This document shows positions 24,696-37,500 of a stretch of DNA of 64,000 nucleotides, piece by piece. The stretch spans positions 5,822,001 to 5,886,000 of the forward strand of contig JALDNG010000004.1 of assembly GCA_024349245.1 (NCBI GenBank). Direction: 5' to 3'. Made by a program: the position numbers and the translations under genes. Within the stretch, counting starts at the first letter, position 1; each line of letters opens with the position of its first letter. The notes under the pieces are model-generated. The model saw only the letters and a program-made list of their open reading frames with translations. It ran no database searches and had not been told where the DNA came from. Origin of the DNA: Neodontobutis hainanensis. Lineage: Eukaryota > Chordata > Actinopteri > Gobiiformes > Odontobutidae.

Positions 24696-26445
24696 ATGAA
24701 TCCTAGAGATGGTGTGGAGGTGATGGAAACCCAGGCAGGAGGCCAGAGAAAGAAGCTTATTGACGAAAAGGCCATTCTTGATAGTGACATTGATGGTGAC
24801 AATGAAAAAGACAACGGTTCCTTCAGCTGCACTGTGTGTGGACGCAGTTTCCCATTCCTCAGCTCTTTGTCACAGCATATGAGACGGCACACTGGAGCAC
24901 GCCCTTACAAATGCCCCTACTGCAACCACAGGGCTTCACAGAAGGGCAACCTCAAAGTGCACATCCGCAGTCACAAACTGGGGACACTTTCTAGTCACCA
25001 TTCAAATGAGGATGAAGTGACTGGTGCTGAGGAGGAAGAGGAGCTGAGCGTTTCAGAAGGTCTTGATGGAGGAACGAGCCCAACTAAAAGCAGTTCAGCG
25101 TGTAACAAGATGATCAATGGGGATGTGGCGGAAGAGAGCCGTAGAAAGTTGCCTATAAGGAGTTTGAAAAGAGAAAAGTCTTCATCAGACCAGCGGCCTT
25201 TCTGTTGCCGTCTTTGCGGTTTCGAAGCCTTTCGGGAAGACCAACTCTTAAGTCACATAGAGAAAGTCCACATCACAGCAGATACAGAAGAAGAGGCTGC
25301 TGCAAAAGAAGAGGTAATGTCGGAACCAGATGTTATTCAACCTCAAGATGACGGGACATTCCCCTGTGAGACCTGTGGGCAAGTCTTCACACAAGCTTGG
25401 TTTCTTAAGTCACATATGAAAAAGCATGCTGGCATCTTTGACCACTGCTGCCGTATTTGTGGACGACGGTTCCGCGAAGCTTGGTTCCTCAAGTCCCATA
25501 TGAAAACTCACAACACAAAATCAAGGTCACGATCGAGAGCCGATTCAGCCGAGTATCCTGCCACAATCAATGATGTAGCTCAAGACCCTGACATTGTTTC
25601 TGGCTCTGTTACATCCATCTATCAAATGTGCTCTAAATGTGGCAATCTGTTCCACAGTAAAGAGAGCCTCAGGGCACACGATAAAGTCCACAGTATCAAC
25701 TATGGCAGGAAATCCCAGAACCAATGCAAGCCTTCTGATGATAAGGATTCTCCAGCTGCGAAGAGACGTTTTCTTGACTACTTAAACCTCCGGTCTGTGG
25801 AAGAGAAGATGCCGAATGAAGAGGAGGAAAATGAAGAGAAGTTCCAGGGTCAGAGGATCCCAGAGCTAGATCCAGTTTGCAGCTATCAGGCTTGGCAGTT
25901 AGCCACAAAAGGGAAGGTGGTGGAACCTGTGGAGCCTAGTTACAAGACCTCCAACGGGGGAGGAAGTGTTACAGAGGATACCTTTGCTGGAGTTGTTATG
26001 GGGTTTGAAAAAGAGAGCAGTCGCTACTGCCTGCAAAGGCAAGAGAAACGAGGCCCAGGCCGACGCAGCAGCTCCGGAATTGGAAGCCAGGCATCTTCAG
26101 GTGAACGGACACCTGAGAGCCTTAGTGACTCTGAGTACAGGCCCTCATCTCGTCAAGAGCGACGACGGCCGTCCCAGTCACCAGCTTCTTCTAAGTCCAA
26201 TGAGTGCTTTGAGTGTGGGAAGGTATTCCGTAGTCGGCATCAGATGGTTGTCCACCAGAGGGTCCACAGGAAGGATGTAGGAAGAAGGGCATCTTCAGGA
26301 GGGAAAGATAGTACTGCAAAACAAGACCGCTGTGGCTCAAACAGTGATCCGGAGTCAGGCTTCCCAAGTCGACCCAGCACTCCAGGCTATGGAGACTCTC
26401 CACCAGCTTCAGAGATGGGCTCTGCAAATGCTGGAGAGCTGGCAG
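24696..26445 (+). CDS. znf516: Zinc finger protein 516, coding exon 1 (residues 1-583, fingers 1-7)
   Basis: ZNF516 is a nuclear C2H2 zinc-finger transcription regulator. In mammals it is reported to work with CtBP/LSD1/CoREST in repression and with PRDM16 in activating brown-fat genes. C2H2 fingers visible here are at residues C45-H65, C73-H93, C171-H192 (H-x4-H), C224-H244, C252-H272, C312-H332 and C504-H524. Fingers 1-2 form a linked pair; fingers 4 and 5 share the unusual helix AWFLKSHMK. Recognition rests on SFPFLSSLSQHMR, SQKGNLKVHIRSH, LDPVCSYQAWQLATKGKV (391-408) and ECFECGKVF, all close to mammalian ZNF516 as I recall it. Acidic runs lie at 111-116 and 375-381. The start has A at -3 and an upstream in-frame stop. 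The donor is CAG-GTGAGA at 26446, phase 1. With four coding exons the protein is 1,104 aa, against about 1,160 in human. Confidence 0.93.
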
Positions 26446-29400
26446 GTGAGACAGAAGTTTTTTTCAGCATGCTTGGTTTTGTGCTTGTATTTGATAATAT
26501 GGGTTTGGCTGACATGACAACTATTATATGAGAAAATTATTGCAAAAGAAATCATCATTGGCAATGAAATTATCATTATTGTATGATAATGATCTCCATT
26601 GTAGTAATCTATACTAAAAGGCCAACCCCTTTAGTGTAGTATAACTCTAATATATATATTTGTCTTGTGAATAAACATAAATGCACCTTTCTAAATAACA
26701 GTCACTGATTTCACAAGGCAGAAATGACTGGCACTTTCCACGACTCCCACTCAAGACCTCCAAGTCTGTCTCTCTGTAGTAAACATCTGTTCATGAAGTG
26801 TGCTTTGTGTAGGTCCAGGGCTGTAACAGGGTAAAATAGAGCCACCATGTGGTAAAAGAATAGAATTACATTCAGTCTCAGCTCTTTTATAGAGTTTTCA
26901 AGATATACACAATCAAACAGACAATACACTTTTAAATGTTGCCAAGATTTGTGTTTACAACCCATCTTCTCTTCAGTTTCACAGTGTTAAATTAAAGATT
27001 GTTCTTTTGAATGAGATGTCAGCACAGAGCATTTTTGGAATGCCTATCATTTTTTTCACGTCCACAAGCAATAAACACAGCAGGGCAAAACGAAAGCCAA
27101 ACCATGCAAGGTCAAAACCACCCAGAATCATTGCTAAAGAATAAATTCTTGTGGATACAGTGTTAATAGCTTTGCTGCAATTTTGTTTGCCTTTGAATTT
27201 CCAAACTATTGTAACTGAAATAACTAATTGTACATTGCCAGGATACAGTAGTGTGCTTAAAAGTTATTGTTTCCATTCTTCCCCACAAGTACAGACTTTC
27301 AAAAATAGCCACAGCATTTCTTCAGGCCTGATCGAGCTGTGTGCTATTTCAGGTCTTCCTGTGTCAGGAAACTCCCCGCACCCCCCTTATCGCCGTGTGA
27401 ATGTTTTTTGCTCTTCTTTTTATGTCTTTGCAGTGAAACTATGGCTTAATGTCTCCTTGTAAAGTCAACTTCAATGCTTGCATTTGTAGCATTTCAAGAA
27501 AATATTATATTAATAATTACTGTATTAGACTCAAAGGTCAGGGTTAGATTTGAACACAACACAGGAGTAAATAAATTGTGTCTTACTAAACATATTTGAA
27601 ATCCAAATAGTGCTCTGTTCCCATTTTCTTTTTTTTGTGTGTCTTATGGAACTGTAAGGTTACTTTGTGGGACACCTCAGTTGTCACTCATCCCTTCTTA
27701 CCAGTGAGGGAGTCAGGCTGCCTGATGTCTAAAGGATTGGTTATTTATAGTCTCCTCCCAATGGAGTGAGGTGCATTCAGTGGGGGAAAAGACAATCCGA
27801 GGACAGTGATGCAAGTCCCAAATACCCCGCTCTGCTATTAGTACCCTGCATTCATTAGTTATGAGGATAGAAAAACGATTAGTGACACTGTATACCTCTA
27901 CGTAACAGAAAACATTATTAATGATAAATTATTCAAAGACATTTGAGCATAAAAAGAGCATTATTTGCTATAGTTACATGATGTAAAGCTTTAGTGCATT
28001 TTTTACATTTTCTTTTTAATTTTTGAAGATCCCTGTAATCTCTACATTGTTAAAATAATAGGGGTCAGTAGGTTACAGTGGAGTCATTGCAGTTTTTCAT
28101 TGATTTTTTTCCTGCTGTTATTGCTTTATCTTTAATGTTTATTAGAATAAAATCATTTACATTAACAAGATAGATTTGCCTTGCTAAAGCTGAACAGCTG
28201 TAAGTGCTGCAAACAGAAAGCCAAATATAAAATAGATGGTTTTGCTCACTACTTTTGTGAATATGAGCAAGAAATGTACTGCTGTAAAATCTCTGATACA
28301 TTTGAATATATAGGATGTATTTGCTCCCAATTACACCCAGTGTTATTGTTTCAGAATTTTGACAAAATATAGAATTTTTTTTACCCGCTCCAGTAAGACT
28401 CCTGTGTGATATATTAACTGTAGAATCTTAAGTTAGGACCAAGCCAAGTCTGCCACCTTGTGGAAACTTTGTGTTGCTACACCAATATTCCTTCAATAGG
28501 AAGACATATGCAGCAGTATGCTGCATATAAGCTGCATATATAAAGTATATTTACAGTTTAATATGCTGTATCTTTCAGTTTTTAGATCTTTAATAGCACA
28601 ACTGAACATAATTGTAATATCTGAAACATGAGCAAAATAAAATAGCTATTTTTTGTTTGAAGACAAGATTAAAGCAAAGGCATCCGGACTTAGTTTTCAA
28701 GGTGAAGACTTTGCATCTCTAATTACAAAAGACTTTTTAAATTCTGAGTTCAACTTGTTAGAGAGATGAGCTTTATTTCTACAGGGAGGGGTTTGACCTG
28801 AAACAAATTCTGATCTGGCTGTTCTGGTCTCATAGTCGTTACTATGAAACGGCAGTGATGCCTGATGGGAGAGTTGTTAAGGCTCAGGTGAGTCGTTAGC
28901 CAAAATCTTGTCCAGAGAGGCCAGATGGTTTGAGAGAGGTGTAAAGGATTCCATTTTTGTTCAAATGGAAAAGCCTTCTCTGAACAGAGGAGGTGGCCTC
29001 AGATTAATTTTGCCTAAGGGCCTCAGAATTGATAAAGTCTCTTGGAATTAGAGACGAAACGTCTTCACCTTGAAAACTGAGTCCTGATGCTTTTACTTCA
29101 ACCTTTTACTTCAACGCTTTTTTCACAATGAACTGGATGACTGTGACCTAGATGGACAATACCTGAATGAAACAGTAACACTAATATTCACCTGAGTCTT
29201 AACGACTCTCACATCAGGTGTCACACTTTTCAACTTAACGACTATGAGACCAGAACAGCCAGGTCCCATCAGAGTTAGTTTTAGGTCAAACCCCTCGCTC
29301 TAGACATAAAGCTCAGGTCTCTTACTCAGTTGAACTCAGATATGATAAAGTCTCTTGGAATTAGCGACACAACGTCTTCTCCTTAAAAACAAGCCCAGAT

Positions 29401-29748
29401 GCCTTTGCTGGTCATCTTGAATAAAGGTGACCTGCAAAGGCATGACTGAAAACCTTTACAGACTTATTTTTCCTTATTCTTGAATATATTTTTATTCACT
29501 TTTAATTGCAGCAGCATCTTTTTTATTTTGTTTTAGTTTACTGTTTCATGTAAAATGAAATGGATTATTGTTAAATTCTGCTCCCTAGTGGCAGTTCATG
29601 GGGATTACACCCAGATGACAGGGCAAGATGAAGACACATTGCATTATAGTAATGAGCTCTGACTTTTGTCTGGTAGCAGCAGGAGTTTAATATAATTCTC
29701 TTCCACTGCAGTCACTGACCTTTATGTTGTGATTCTTCTTTCTCACAG
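26446..29748 (+). other. znf516: znf516 intron between coding exons 1 and 2 (3,303 bp)
   Basis: GT-AG intron, phase 1, with donor GTGAGA and acceptor TTCTTCTTTCTCACAG. Without splicing the frame stays open for 28 codons, to a stop at 26529-26531. An AATAAA lies at 26670-26675, which could support an early-terminated transcript. The intron also holds the inverted-repeat element at 28668-29420. Nothing else in it looks coding. Confidence 0.85.
28668..29420. repeat. Intronic inverted-repeat element (arms about 170-230 bp)
   Basis: The left arm (about 28668-28900) and right arm (about 29190-29420) are diverged reverse complements. Shared blocks include GGCTGTTCTGGTCTCATAGT on the left against its complement ACTATGAGACCAGAACAGCC on the right; AGGGGTTTGACCT and CTGAGTTCAACT also pair. 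A second right-arm-like segment lies inside at about 29031-29100, with the words AAAGTCTCTTGGAATTAGAG and GTCTTCACCTTGAAAACT. This suggests nested or head-to-head insertion of one dispersed repeat family, which I recall as widespread in teleosts but cannot name. No coding capacity was seen. Confidence 0.8.
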
Positions 29749-31014
29749 ATGTGAAGCCCTACGTCTGCAGTCTTTGTGATTTTGTTACAACTGAGTCTCA
29801 TGTCTACGCGACTCATGTCCGTGTCCAGCACTCGGGTTCCCATGAGGAAAGACTGTGCTCCATTCCCAGCCCGACCTCAAGCTCCGACCGAGGGACCCCC
29901 AGTGGCTTCTCAAAATTGAAGAAAACTCTTCTTCAAGACGTGGACAACTCTGTTTCTTCTTCTGCTAACCTTTCCCCGAACTCCTCCCCTCCCGATCCTA
30001 CCATGGCGCCTGTTGATCTGTGTGTCAGGGCTGAAGGCCACAGGGGCTTAAACACTATGGTCTTGGACAGGAAGAGCCTCCCCAACCACAAGTGCTCCTT
30101 CTGCTCCCATTCTACTCGCTATCCTGAGGTGTTATGGATGCACCAGACTGTGGCTCACCGCATCAACAGCAGCAGCTCCAGTCTGGCTCCTAAATGGGCC
30201 CCAAAAAACACCCTGAAAAGCTCCAAAGAGAATTCTTTATCTTGGAGGAGACGTACAGGTCCACCACCAGTTCTGGAAGGGAAGGAGTGTCCAGCATTGG
30301 CTCTGCCATCACGCACCAAGCGTACTCAACCCCCAAACAACTCAAGTCAATCTTTCAAGAAAACTAGACCAAATGGTACTACACCATCGTCATCCTCGTC
30401 TTCTTCATTTTCCAAGAAGACATTTGTCAGCCAAAGTGGAAGACTTTCTGCACGTTCAGGCGGAAACACCAGCAACACAAGGCCCACACCAGAACAGAGT
30501 CAACAGGGTTTTTTTAAACCAAAAATTGACATTCAACCTCGGACATCATCATCGTCATCATCTCTGGAGAAAAGGACTGGCTCCATACTGCGTTCATCCA
30601 ACCCCAGTCCCAGCTCTGCACAGACCTCCAAGACAACTGACCGCTATGTAATGCCCCAGGAGGGACTGGGCTTTATGTTGTCCAGTAAACATGCACTTGC
30701 AGAGTACAACAGAGCAAGAGGATCCCAAAACCAACCTGTATCCACCTCACACAGCCAAAGCCGAGCTAATGCAACGAGGCCTAGCACGATCATGCACAGC
30801 TCTACAACTGCACACAGTTATCAATCTGCACAGGTTCAGGGAGGTACTTTGCAGAATTCCTCATCCACTTCTTCAGCGGTCAAACAGGAGCCAATGTCAG
30901 AGACGTCTGAGATGTCAACAGATGTTCTCAGCTTTCTAAAGAACTACAGCCCCCATGAGCTAGCCGCTCTGTATCATCGCTGGGGAACAGCAAATGCTCT
31001 TCTGGATCCTACAG
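29749..31014 (+). CDS. znf516: Zinc finger protein 516, coding exon 2 (residues 584-1005, fingers 8-9)
   Basis: The exon is placed by acceptor CTTTCTCACAG and donor ACAG-GTAACA. Both ends are phase 1, and residue 584 (Asp) is split across the junction. Finger 8 is C590-C593-H606-H611 and finger 9 is C699-C702-H715-H720, both with H-x4-H spacing. The block YPEVLWMHQTVAHR (708-721) and RTGPPPVLEGKEC (752-764) match mammalian ZNF516 as recalled. Between and after the fingers the chain is Ser/Pro/Thr-rich and likely disordered, with Ser runs at 797-803 and 850-855. PVDLC (671-675) resembles the CtBP-binding motif PxDLS with Cys for Ser. VKQE (961-964) fits the SUMO consensus. LSFLKNYSPHELAALYHRW (977-995) looks like a short structured motif ahead of the C-terminal fingers. 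Confidence 0.92.
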
Positions 31015-34000
31015 GTAACAATACCTTTGAAATATACAGTGCAAACACTTTAGGCAGGTTTCAAGAAATGCTGTGAAGTAAAATGCTTTCCAAAACAGTT
31101 AATTGTTAATCTTTTCAGAAATGCAAGGTTAGCAACCCCAAACACACAGCCATTTTCAGAAAGAACTAACTTCAGTGTAAGAGAAACAAAGAGCTCTGAA
31201 AGTGGTGGCATATGCCCCATAGAGCCCTGTTATTAACATCAAGAGACAAGAAACAATGTAAGGCGCCTACATCCACAGATCTGTGGTTAGTTCTCCAAAT
31301 GTTAGTGCCTACAATGAAAAGTGTAAGTTTACCTACAAGAACTGATTTCTGGGAAATGTGCTATTGTGTCACTCCAGGATTTGAAAAGTTTTGCATTTTG
31401 AACCTGAATAACCACTCTTTGCAATGCACGGACCAGAAAACATTTTAAAACACAACCTGTGAGCCCCCCAAAAATCAGACCTTGTTGGCTTTGAAACACA
31501 ATAAGTGGACTTTATGCAAGTTAAAAAATTTAAAATGAAGTTAGTTCCCTCACTCAGATCATAAACCATAATTACCCCAAATATGAAATGGATACAGGAT
31601 GATAGCTTAAGAAAAATACTCAGTGTCAGATTTGCAGAGGTCTCTTGTTATGCTGTTATTAACAACAATGACTAGATTTGACAGATTAAACTAGGACAAG
31701 ACACCTGCAATTACAGATCCACACGTATTACACCGTTAGACTCCTTAGCAGACTGTCAACTCTCACTCTAACTTGAACTCACCATCTGGCAGTACATGAT
31801 TGACAGACACATTTGCTCCACTGTTCTGACAGTGTTCTGAATGATCAAAAGGAGTTTAAATGAGCCGCTACACGCCTGTTTAATAGCTATGCAAAAAGTC
31901 TGTATCTGGGGCAGCATGTGTGTGTACATGTGTGGCCATATGCGCTTGGTATTTAAATGCAAAATGTGTGTGTGTTTTTATTTTTTTATATTGTGAAAGA
32001 TGTGAGAGAACCTTTGCTACTCTCAGGTCTGCGAGGCATGCCTAGTCTGTAGTTTTACTCTCCCAGAAAGCTGTCACAAACAGTTTAGGTCACGGCTCTT
32101 GCCTGATGAGAGACTCACACAGATGTGAATAGAGGGAGGCGAGGCACACAGAAAGGGAACATAAGAGGCAAAAAGAGCGAGATGAGACAGAATAATTACC
32201 CTACCAGCTGGTTTGGAAATGGTCATTACCAAACATCAGTATTATTTGCCCATTTCCACTTGTCTCTAAGGTCAAGTGGGGCTGTACAAAGCCAGGGGTC
32301 AGAAAAAACAGCCCCAGAGCAGACGATGACATCGCTGTCACCCGTCCAGGCAAATATCGTCAGCACCCGCCTTAGCCCTTTGAGTCAAATGCTATAAAGT
32401 GACCTTTTTTGAGCAACTGTGTCTTTCTCCCTTTCTCTCTCTAATATGTGTACAAGTGCGTGTGTCTGCTTGTGTTTTGCATCTAGCTCTGTCTTGTCTT
32501 TCATTAGTTCCTCAGTGAGAAGGGCTGGCAGCCTGGAGTACAAGGAAAGTAACCAGAGGCCAGCAGCCGGGCTGCCAGAGACACTCTCTGTCACCTCCGC
32601 TGCCGCCTTGTGGTTCTCGTCTTGCTGTGTCCCTCCAAAACCCATCCCCCTTTCATTTTGCACACACAAAATTCATATGGCTGGTGGGTGCTGCCCAGGT
32701 GTATGTCAGCCTAATGCTGTGGGTGATGATGTGTCTGGTGGAGGCTTGTGCCTTCAGGCCGGTTATTTGTCAGCTCGAGAGGTCACAGAGAGCTATATCG
32801 ACATCATATACATTGTTTAAAGACGACGCACAAAGCTAATGCAGTAAAAGTGATTGAATGTTTGCCTTGATTTTATGACAGTTGGGTTAAAGCTAAATGT
32901 TTGCTTTTGCCCAATTAGCATCTGCTTTTCCGAATGCATTTGGGCTTCACTTCCCTTAACAATTAATTTCCTTGTGGCATTTTTCTTAGAGTGCCTCATT
33001 ATAGTTTCAGAACTCTCATTAGCTGTATTAGTCAGAAGTTGGTTGGTTTGCCATAGTTTCTTTTGGTTGTTAAGTTGGCCCTAAATTTAACCATAAAAAG
33101 TTAAGCCATTAGGGTATATTTATCTTTGTTTACCACAAAGTAGCACAATTATACCTTTCTTTGGAAACCTTTCTTTATATTTTAAACTTGAAGTTAACTT
33201 TGTTAAATTCAAGAATACATAATTATAACTGAAAAAACAAAGTGAAGAAAGTTTAACCTCCTTTCTTGATTCATTGTTAATATTTGACAAGAAAACTCAT
33301 TACATCATGTCATTCCAATTGTAAAATGTTAGCTTAATGGGCCAAAAAAATACAATTCCTATGTATTTTTTTGTAACCTGATGCCTCTGATGTAAAAGTG
33401 TCTTTATTATAACAGCAGTTTGCTGGCCTGTATGTGCCACAGTCCATGCCTCACTTTCTCCTTTGGACCAAACACACGTAGCTCTGTACAATCCCATACA
33501 CATGCACACACCTGACATGTGACATCCGGGCAGCGGAGCGGGCACATCACAGCCAGAGCGTTTTAATTGCCTGTAATTTATGCAGTGTGTGTATGTGCTG
33601 TATGTGTCTGGCTGTCAGACACTGAGATGATGCTGTGTGACAGCTGCAGCCCAGCCCCCGGAGCTAGCCGCTCATAATGACACATTAGACATACTAATGA
33701 TGCCGGCTCTAGTCCACTACTGATGCTATACTACCTCCAACACTCTCGCCAGTCTCTGTGAGTCTGCCCACTTGCTCTCTGCGCATTACTGCCCTTTATG
33801 TCTTCATTCAGTCTCTAGCAACTCTGGCACTGGTCAGCAGACTTAAGCTGTGAAATAAAATGATCTGAAGGTCTGTCTTTTTAAAGGCTTACAGGAAAAA
33901 AAAGTTGGGTTTAATTAAAATGTACAAATAACTCTGGTGTTTACAGTTTACTTACACCGAATAGTAGACTTTTGACTCAGATGACAAGTCCTTTCAAGAT

Positions 34001-34409
34001 TGTAATGCTGCAGTATTTTCTAAACCCTAGTGGTACATGGTTGTACATTAAGGCTGATGAGAGCCAGTGTTATTTTGGTGTATCTTAACTAAAATAAATT
34101 TACTATACATGTTATCTCCATGATAAATATATTTTTGTATATTAATGCAACATGATGTAACAGTTCAGTTTGCACCCTTTAAAGGTCTGAAACTACACTG
34201 GTACAAATTCACTTGGGTTTATTTTCAAGTTATCAAGAGATGCTATATTCTTCCTTTGTCAGAGAACTATCAGGATGTCTTTAAAGCAACATCTTGAAAT
34301 GTCTTTATGGTAAAATAATAGTATTTAAAATGCTATATACAACCTTTTTTCAATATTGTTTTTACATGGTGCCCTATATTTCCTGTGGTGTGTTTTGTAT
34401 TTTTCTCAG
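31015..34409 (+). other. znf516: znf516 intron between coding exons 2 and 3 (3,395 bp)
   Basis: Phase-1 GT-AG intron with donor GTAACA and acceptor TTGTATTTTTCTCAG. The exon 2 frame would close at 31074-31076 if the intron were retained. The interval is AT-rich with no supported gene. About 33540-33720 is a compact, non-repetitive stretch with TTTTAATTGCC and CTCATAATGACA, a plausible regulatory element by texture only. Confidence 0.8.
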
Positions 34410-34514
34410 GGATGCTGAGATCTCTAATGCGCCAAGGACAATACTTCTGTCATGAGTGTGGGAAGAGTTTCAGTCAGCCCAGCCATCTGCGCACACACAT
34501 GAGATCCCACACAG
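34410..34514 (+). CDS. znf516: Zinc finger protein 516, coding exon 3 (residues 1006-1040, finger 10)
   Basis: A 105-nt exon, phase 1 at both ends, between TTTTTCTCAG and ACAG-GTAAAT. It encodes one complete C2H2 finger, C1019-C1022-H1035-H1039, within QYFCHECGKSFSQPSHLRTH. It ends at Thr1040 of the TGERP linker, whose Gly is split across the next intron. Because its length is a multiple of three and both phases match, skipping it would remove finger 10 without shifting the frame. It is too short to stand out as an ORF and was found from the splice sites and finger signature. Confidence 0.92.
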
Positions 34515-37500
34515 GTAAATACTTTTAAACCCACCACAAGCAAGAAACATATAACTCTATACTATACATGCTTTTATAAATCTAACGTGTATTTCTTAAA
34601 CAGTCACTCTTCACGTGCCACCTGTGAACACGTAGTGTCTCCCCTGCAGCTATTAATCCACCCAGAAAAAGGCACATGAGATATAGAGAAAATATGCATG
34701 GGGTGATTCACATTTGCCACAATATTTCATCATCAGACTCTCTATATGTCTGCTTATTCCTGGCATTTTCCTAAATAAATCAAAACCGATCTTTTTGTTC
34801 ACTTGAGTGTGACAGCCAGTCTGTGAGTCCTTTCCCGCCCTGGGCTGGGCAGCTGTCTCTATTTTTTAAACTGAAACATGATTTGCTCCGGATACTGACC
34901 TGTGACAAATTGTATACATTATTAATCACATGTCAATTAGAGAGACGGAATTGCGCATTCTAATGAAGCAGAACGCCATTTGTCTGTGCCAACCTTAGGA
35001 ATCCATTTGCATGTGTCCCGGTGCCATTCACCAAACAGCTTAATTTAGACATCTCCAGTTTACTTCCCTTGACTTTTCATCTACTTAACTTATTCCCTTA
35101 CACCCGAGTTCTCTCTCCTCGGTGGCCTTCCTCCTCTTGCCACTCCTGTCCTGTCATGTCCATCAACCAGGCTGGCAGTGATCGCACTAGACAGTGGGAT
35201 AAGTAGCTTCTTTATAGAGAGTGTGAATGATATGTGGCACCGCCAGTGATTCCAAGTGACAGAGGCCAAATGGTAAGTGATGCAGTGCTTAGCTTCCCCC
35301 CAGCCCTATTGTAAACACACATACACAGCCCAACGCGCATGCAGCTTTTGTAAACAGTCGTCGAAGCTGTAATTAATATTGTCACTGACGCTTGTCTTGG
35401 ACGTGGACGTGCACATGCAGAAAAGGCCAGCCACCCCGAGGCCCCTATTAACATGCGTCATATTAAATCACCGACTTGCCTCTACCAGGTTGCATCATCA
35501 TCATCACCGCCATCATTGCCATCATCATCATCATCACTGCCAGGCGACCCCCGCCTCCCCCATCCTCAATTAGCAAAAGGGTTGCTGGTGGCTACTTTGC
35601 TGGTGGTAGAAGGGGAAAAGGGGAATGAAAACAATCATAAATGCTTGTCCTGATGTGCTAGAGCTTTTAACCAAATGCCCTCCTCCTCCTCCTTCCCTAC
35701 CCCCCTCCTCACCCCCACCCCCTTCACAGTTGGGTATGATTTTAACGGACTCCACAGAGGCACTGACGCCACTCACGCCACCGCTTCTGAAGCTCCCAAA
35801 CAAGTATGTGGCACAATGGCTTGATCACTGCGCACACTCATCTCGCTTCTTCTCTTGCTGCATGTTTCGGATTATTATTGTCTCACCTTGGCATGCTCCT
35901 GTATGTGTGGGTCTCTTCAACACCCCCTTCCCTCCCCCCCCCCACATCACCCCTGTTTTTATTTATTTCTGCACATGTGACACACTCCACACCTGGCATT
36001 CTCACATCTGAATTGCTTTGCTGGATTAAATCACACCTGACACAAAACTTAAACCTTGTGCATCAGTTTAAACTCTTAAACACATTTAAATTACAGATAA
36101 AAAAATAGACTGTTTTGGACAAAGACAAGACATTTTTTGTATAGCCGAAAATCACAACAACAGACAACATTCGCTGTCCTTAGACCCCCCCCCCCCCCCA
36201 GGCAGAGAGGCATGCATAGAATTACACATAATGACAAACACTAACCTGTATGATCTGATTATTATACAGCCTTTATGGGATTACGGTTTATTGTCCAAAG
36301 CTTCTGGCAATTAGCAAAAAAAAAAAAAAAAAGAACATTATAGCCTTATCTCCTTTCTGTCCCATGGTTTCTTTCTCAAATTGTTCAACACTATTTAAGT
36401 CTAGTTTCAGCAATTATAAACAATTTAATGGTATAACAGTCTTCAAAATTTTTTTCCCCCTACTTATCACTCTAAATATGTAATTATTTCATGAAATACA
36501 TTAATGAGTTAAAGAGATTCTTATTTGGTTTGTGTTGCATAAACATTAGACCTGTGTATCTAGCTCCTACAAATCAATATATTATACAAACATGGTGTTG
36601 GGTTTAAAAGAGCTGGTCATTTTAAAATAGTATATTATTAATATTTCATCTTCTATAATAACACTTGATAACGCTTGATCTCTTTACTTTAAGACTCTTA
36701 TGTAAACACATCTACAAAACCTTCATACAAGTACATCTCATTTAACAATTACCAGCTTTAGCAAAACATAAATAGTTCTTTTTTACTTCAGCGCAGCTAT
36801 CAATTCTACACATTGGATCACATCTGAGTTATTCCTTAGAGTTTTCTTTTTTTTCCCCCTCCAAGTATGTCAAACACAAGAAATGAGGCATTGAGGTAAC
36901 TCAGGAGTAAATTTGCACTGCTTTGACATTGGTATAGAGTTGGCTTCCACACGGCGCTCCTCCATCTTAATTAATCACACGCATGCATCGACAGAGATTT
37001 ACCACACACAATGAATGATTGGAATAGGCGCAGCGGAGAAGTCCAATTAGATGTAGTGTTGATGCTGCTTTACGGTGACGATAACCTTTAGTATAATGTA
37101 GTGCTCCGGTCCCGTCAGCAATGTTTTCTCACAGGACGATGTCGTCGGAGGTTCCATAACTTTCTTCTCACGTAGAAACCTCACACCGTCTTTCCACCTT
37201 TTTTAGATTTGTATATGATTAATTATACCTTTTTTGTTTTTTATCTCTTTCTCCACGTTCCACCCCATCCCCCCCCTTTCTCTCTGTTTTGTTTCTGATG
37301 ATGTATGATAACAGCTATATTTCCTTGTTTCTTCTTCTGGGAGAAGGGTGCGGGTGGGGCATGGGGAGTCATTTGTTTTCCCGCTTTGATATTCTTCCAT
37401 TTATCAAAATGATAATTAGGTGCAATTAAATGGCAATCTCATTTGTTTTGTTCAGGTGTGTGTTGCTTATATTTTATTATTCTCCTTTTTTTGCTGCAGA

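Noticed and set aside
24626..24892. 88-aa minus-strand frame opposite the znf516 start
   Set aside because: It is the antisense shadow of the finger 1 coding sequence.
29712..29748. Alternative acceptor CTGCAG just upstream of exon 2
   Set aside because: The extra 37 nt would break the frame into finger 8; the acceptor at 29748 keeps it.
30373..30939. His/Arg-rich frames of 82-92 aa within exon 2
   Set aside because: Out-of-frame readings of the Ser-rich znf516 coding sequence.
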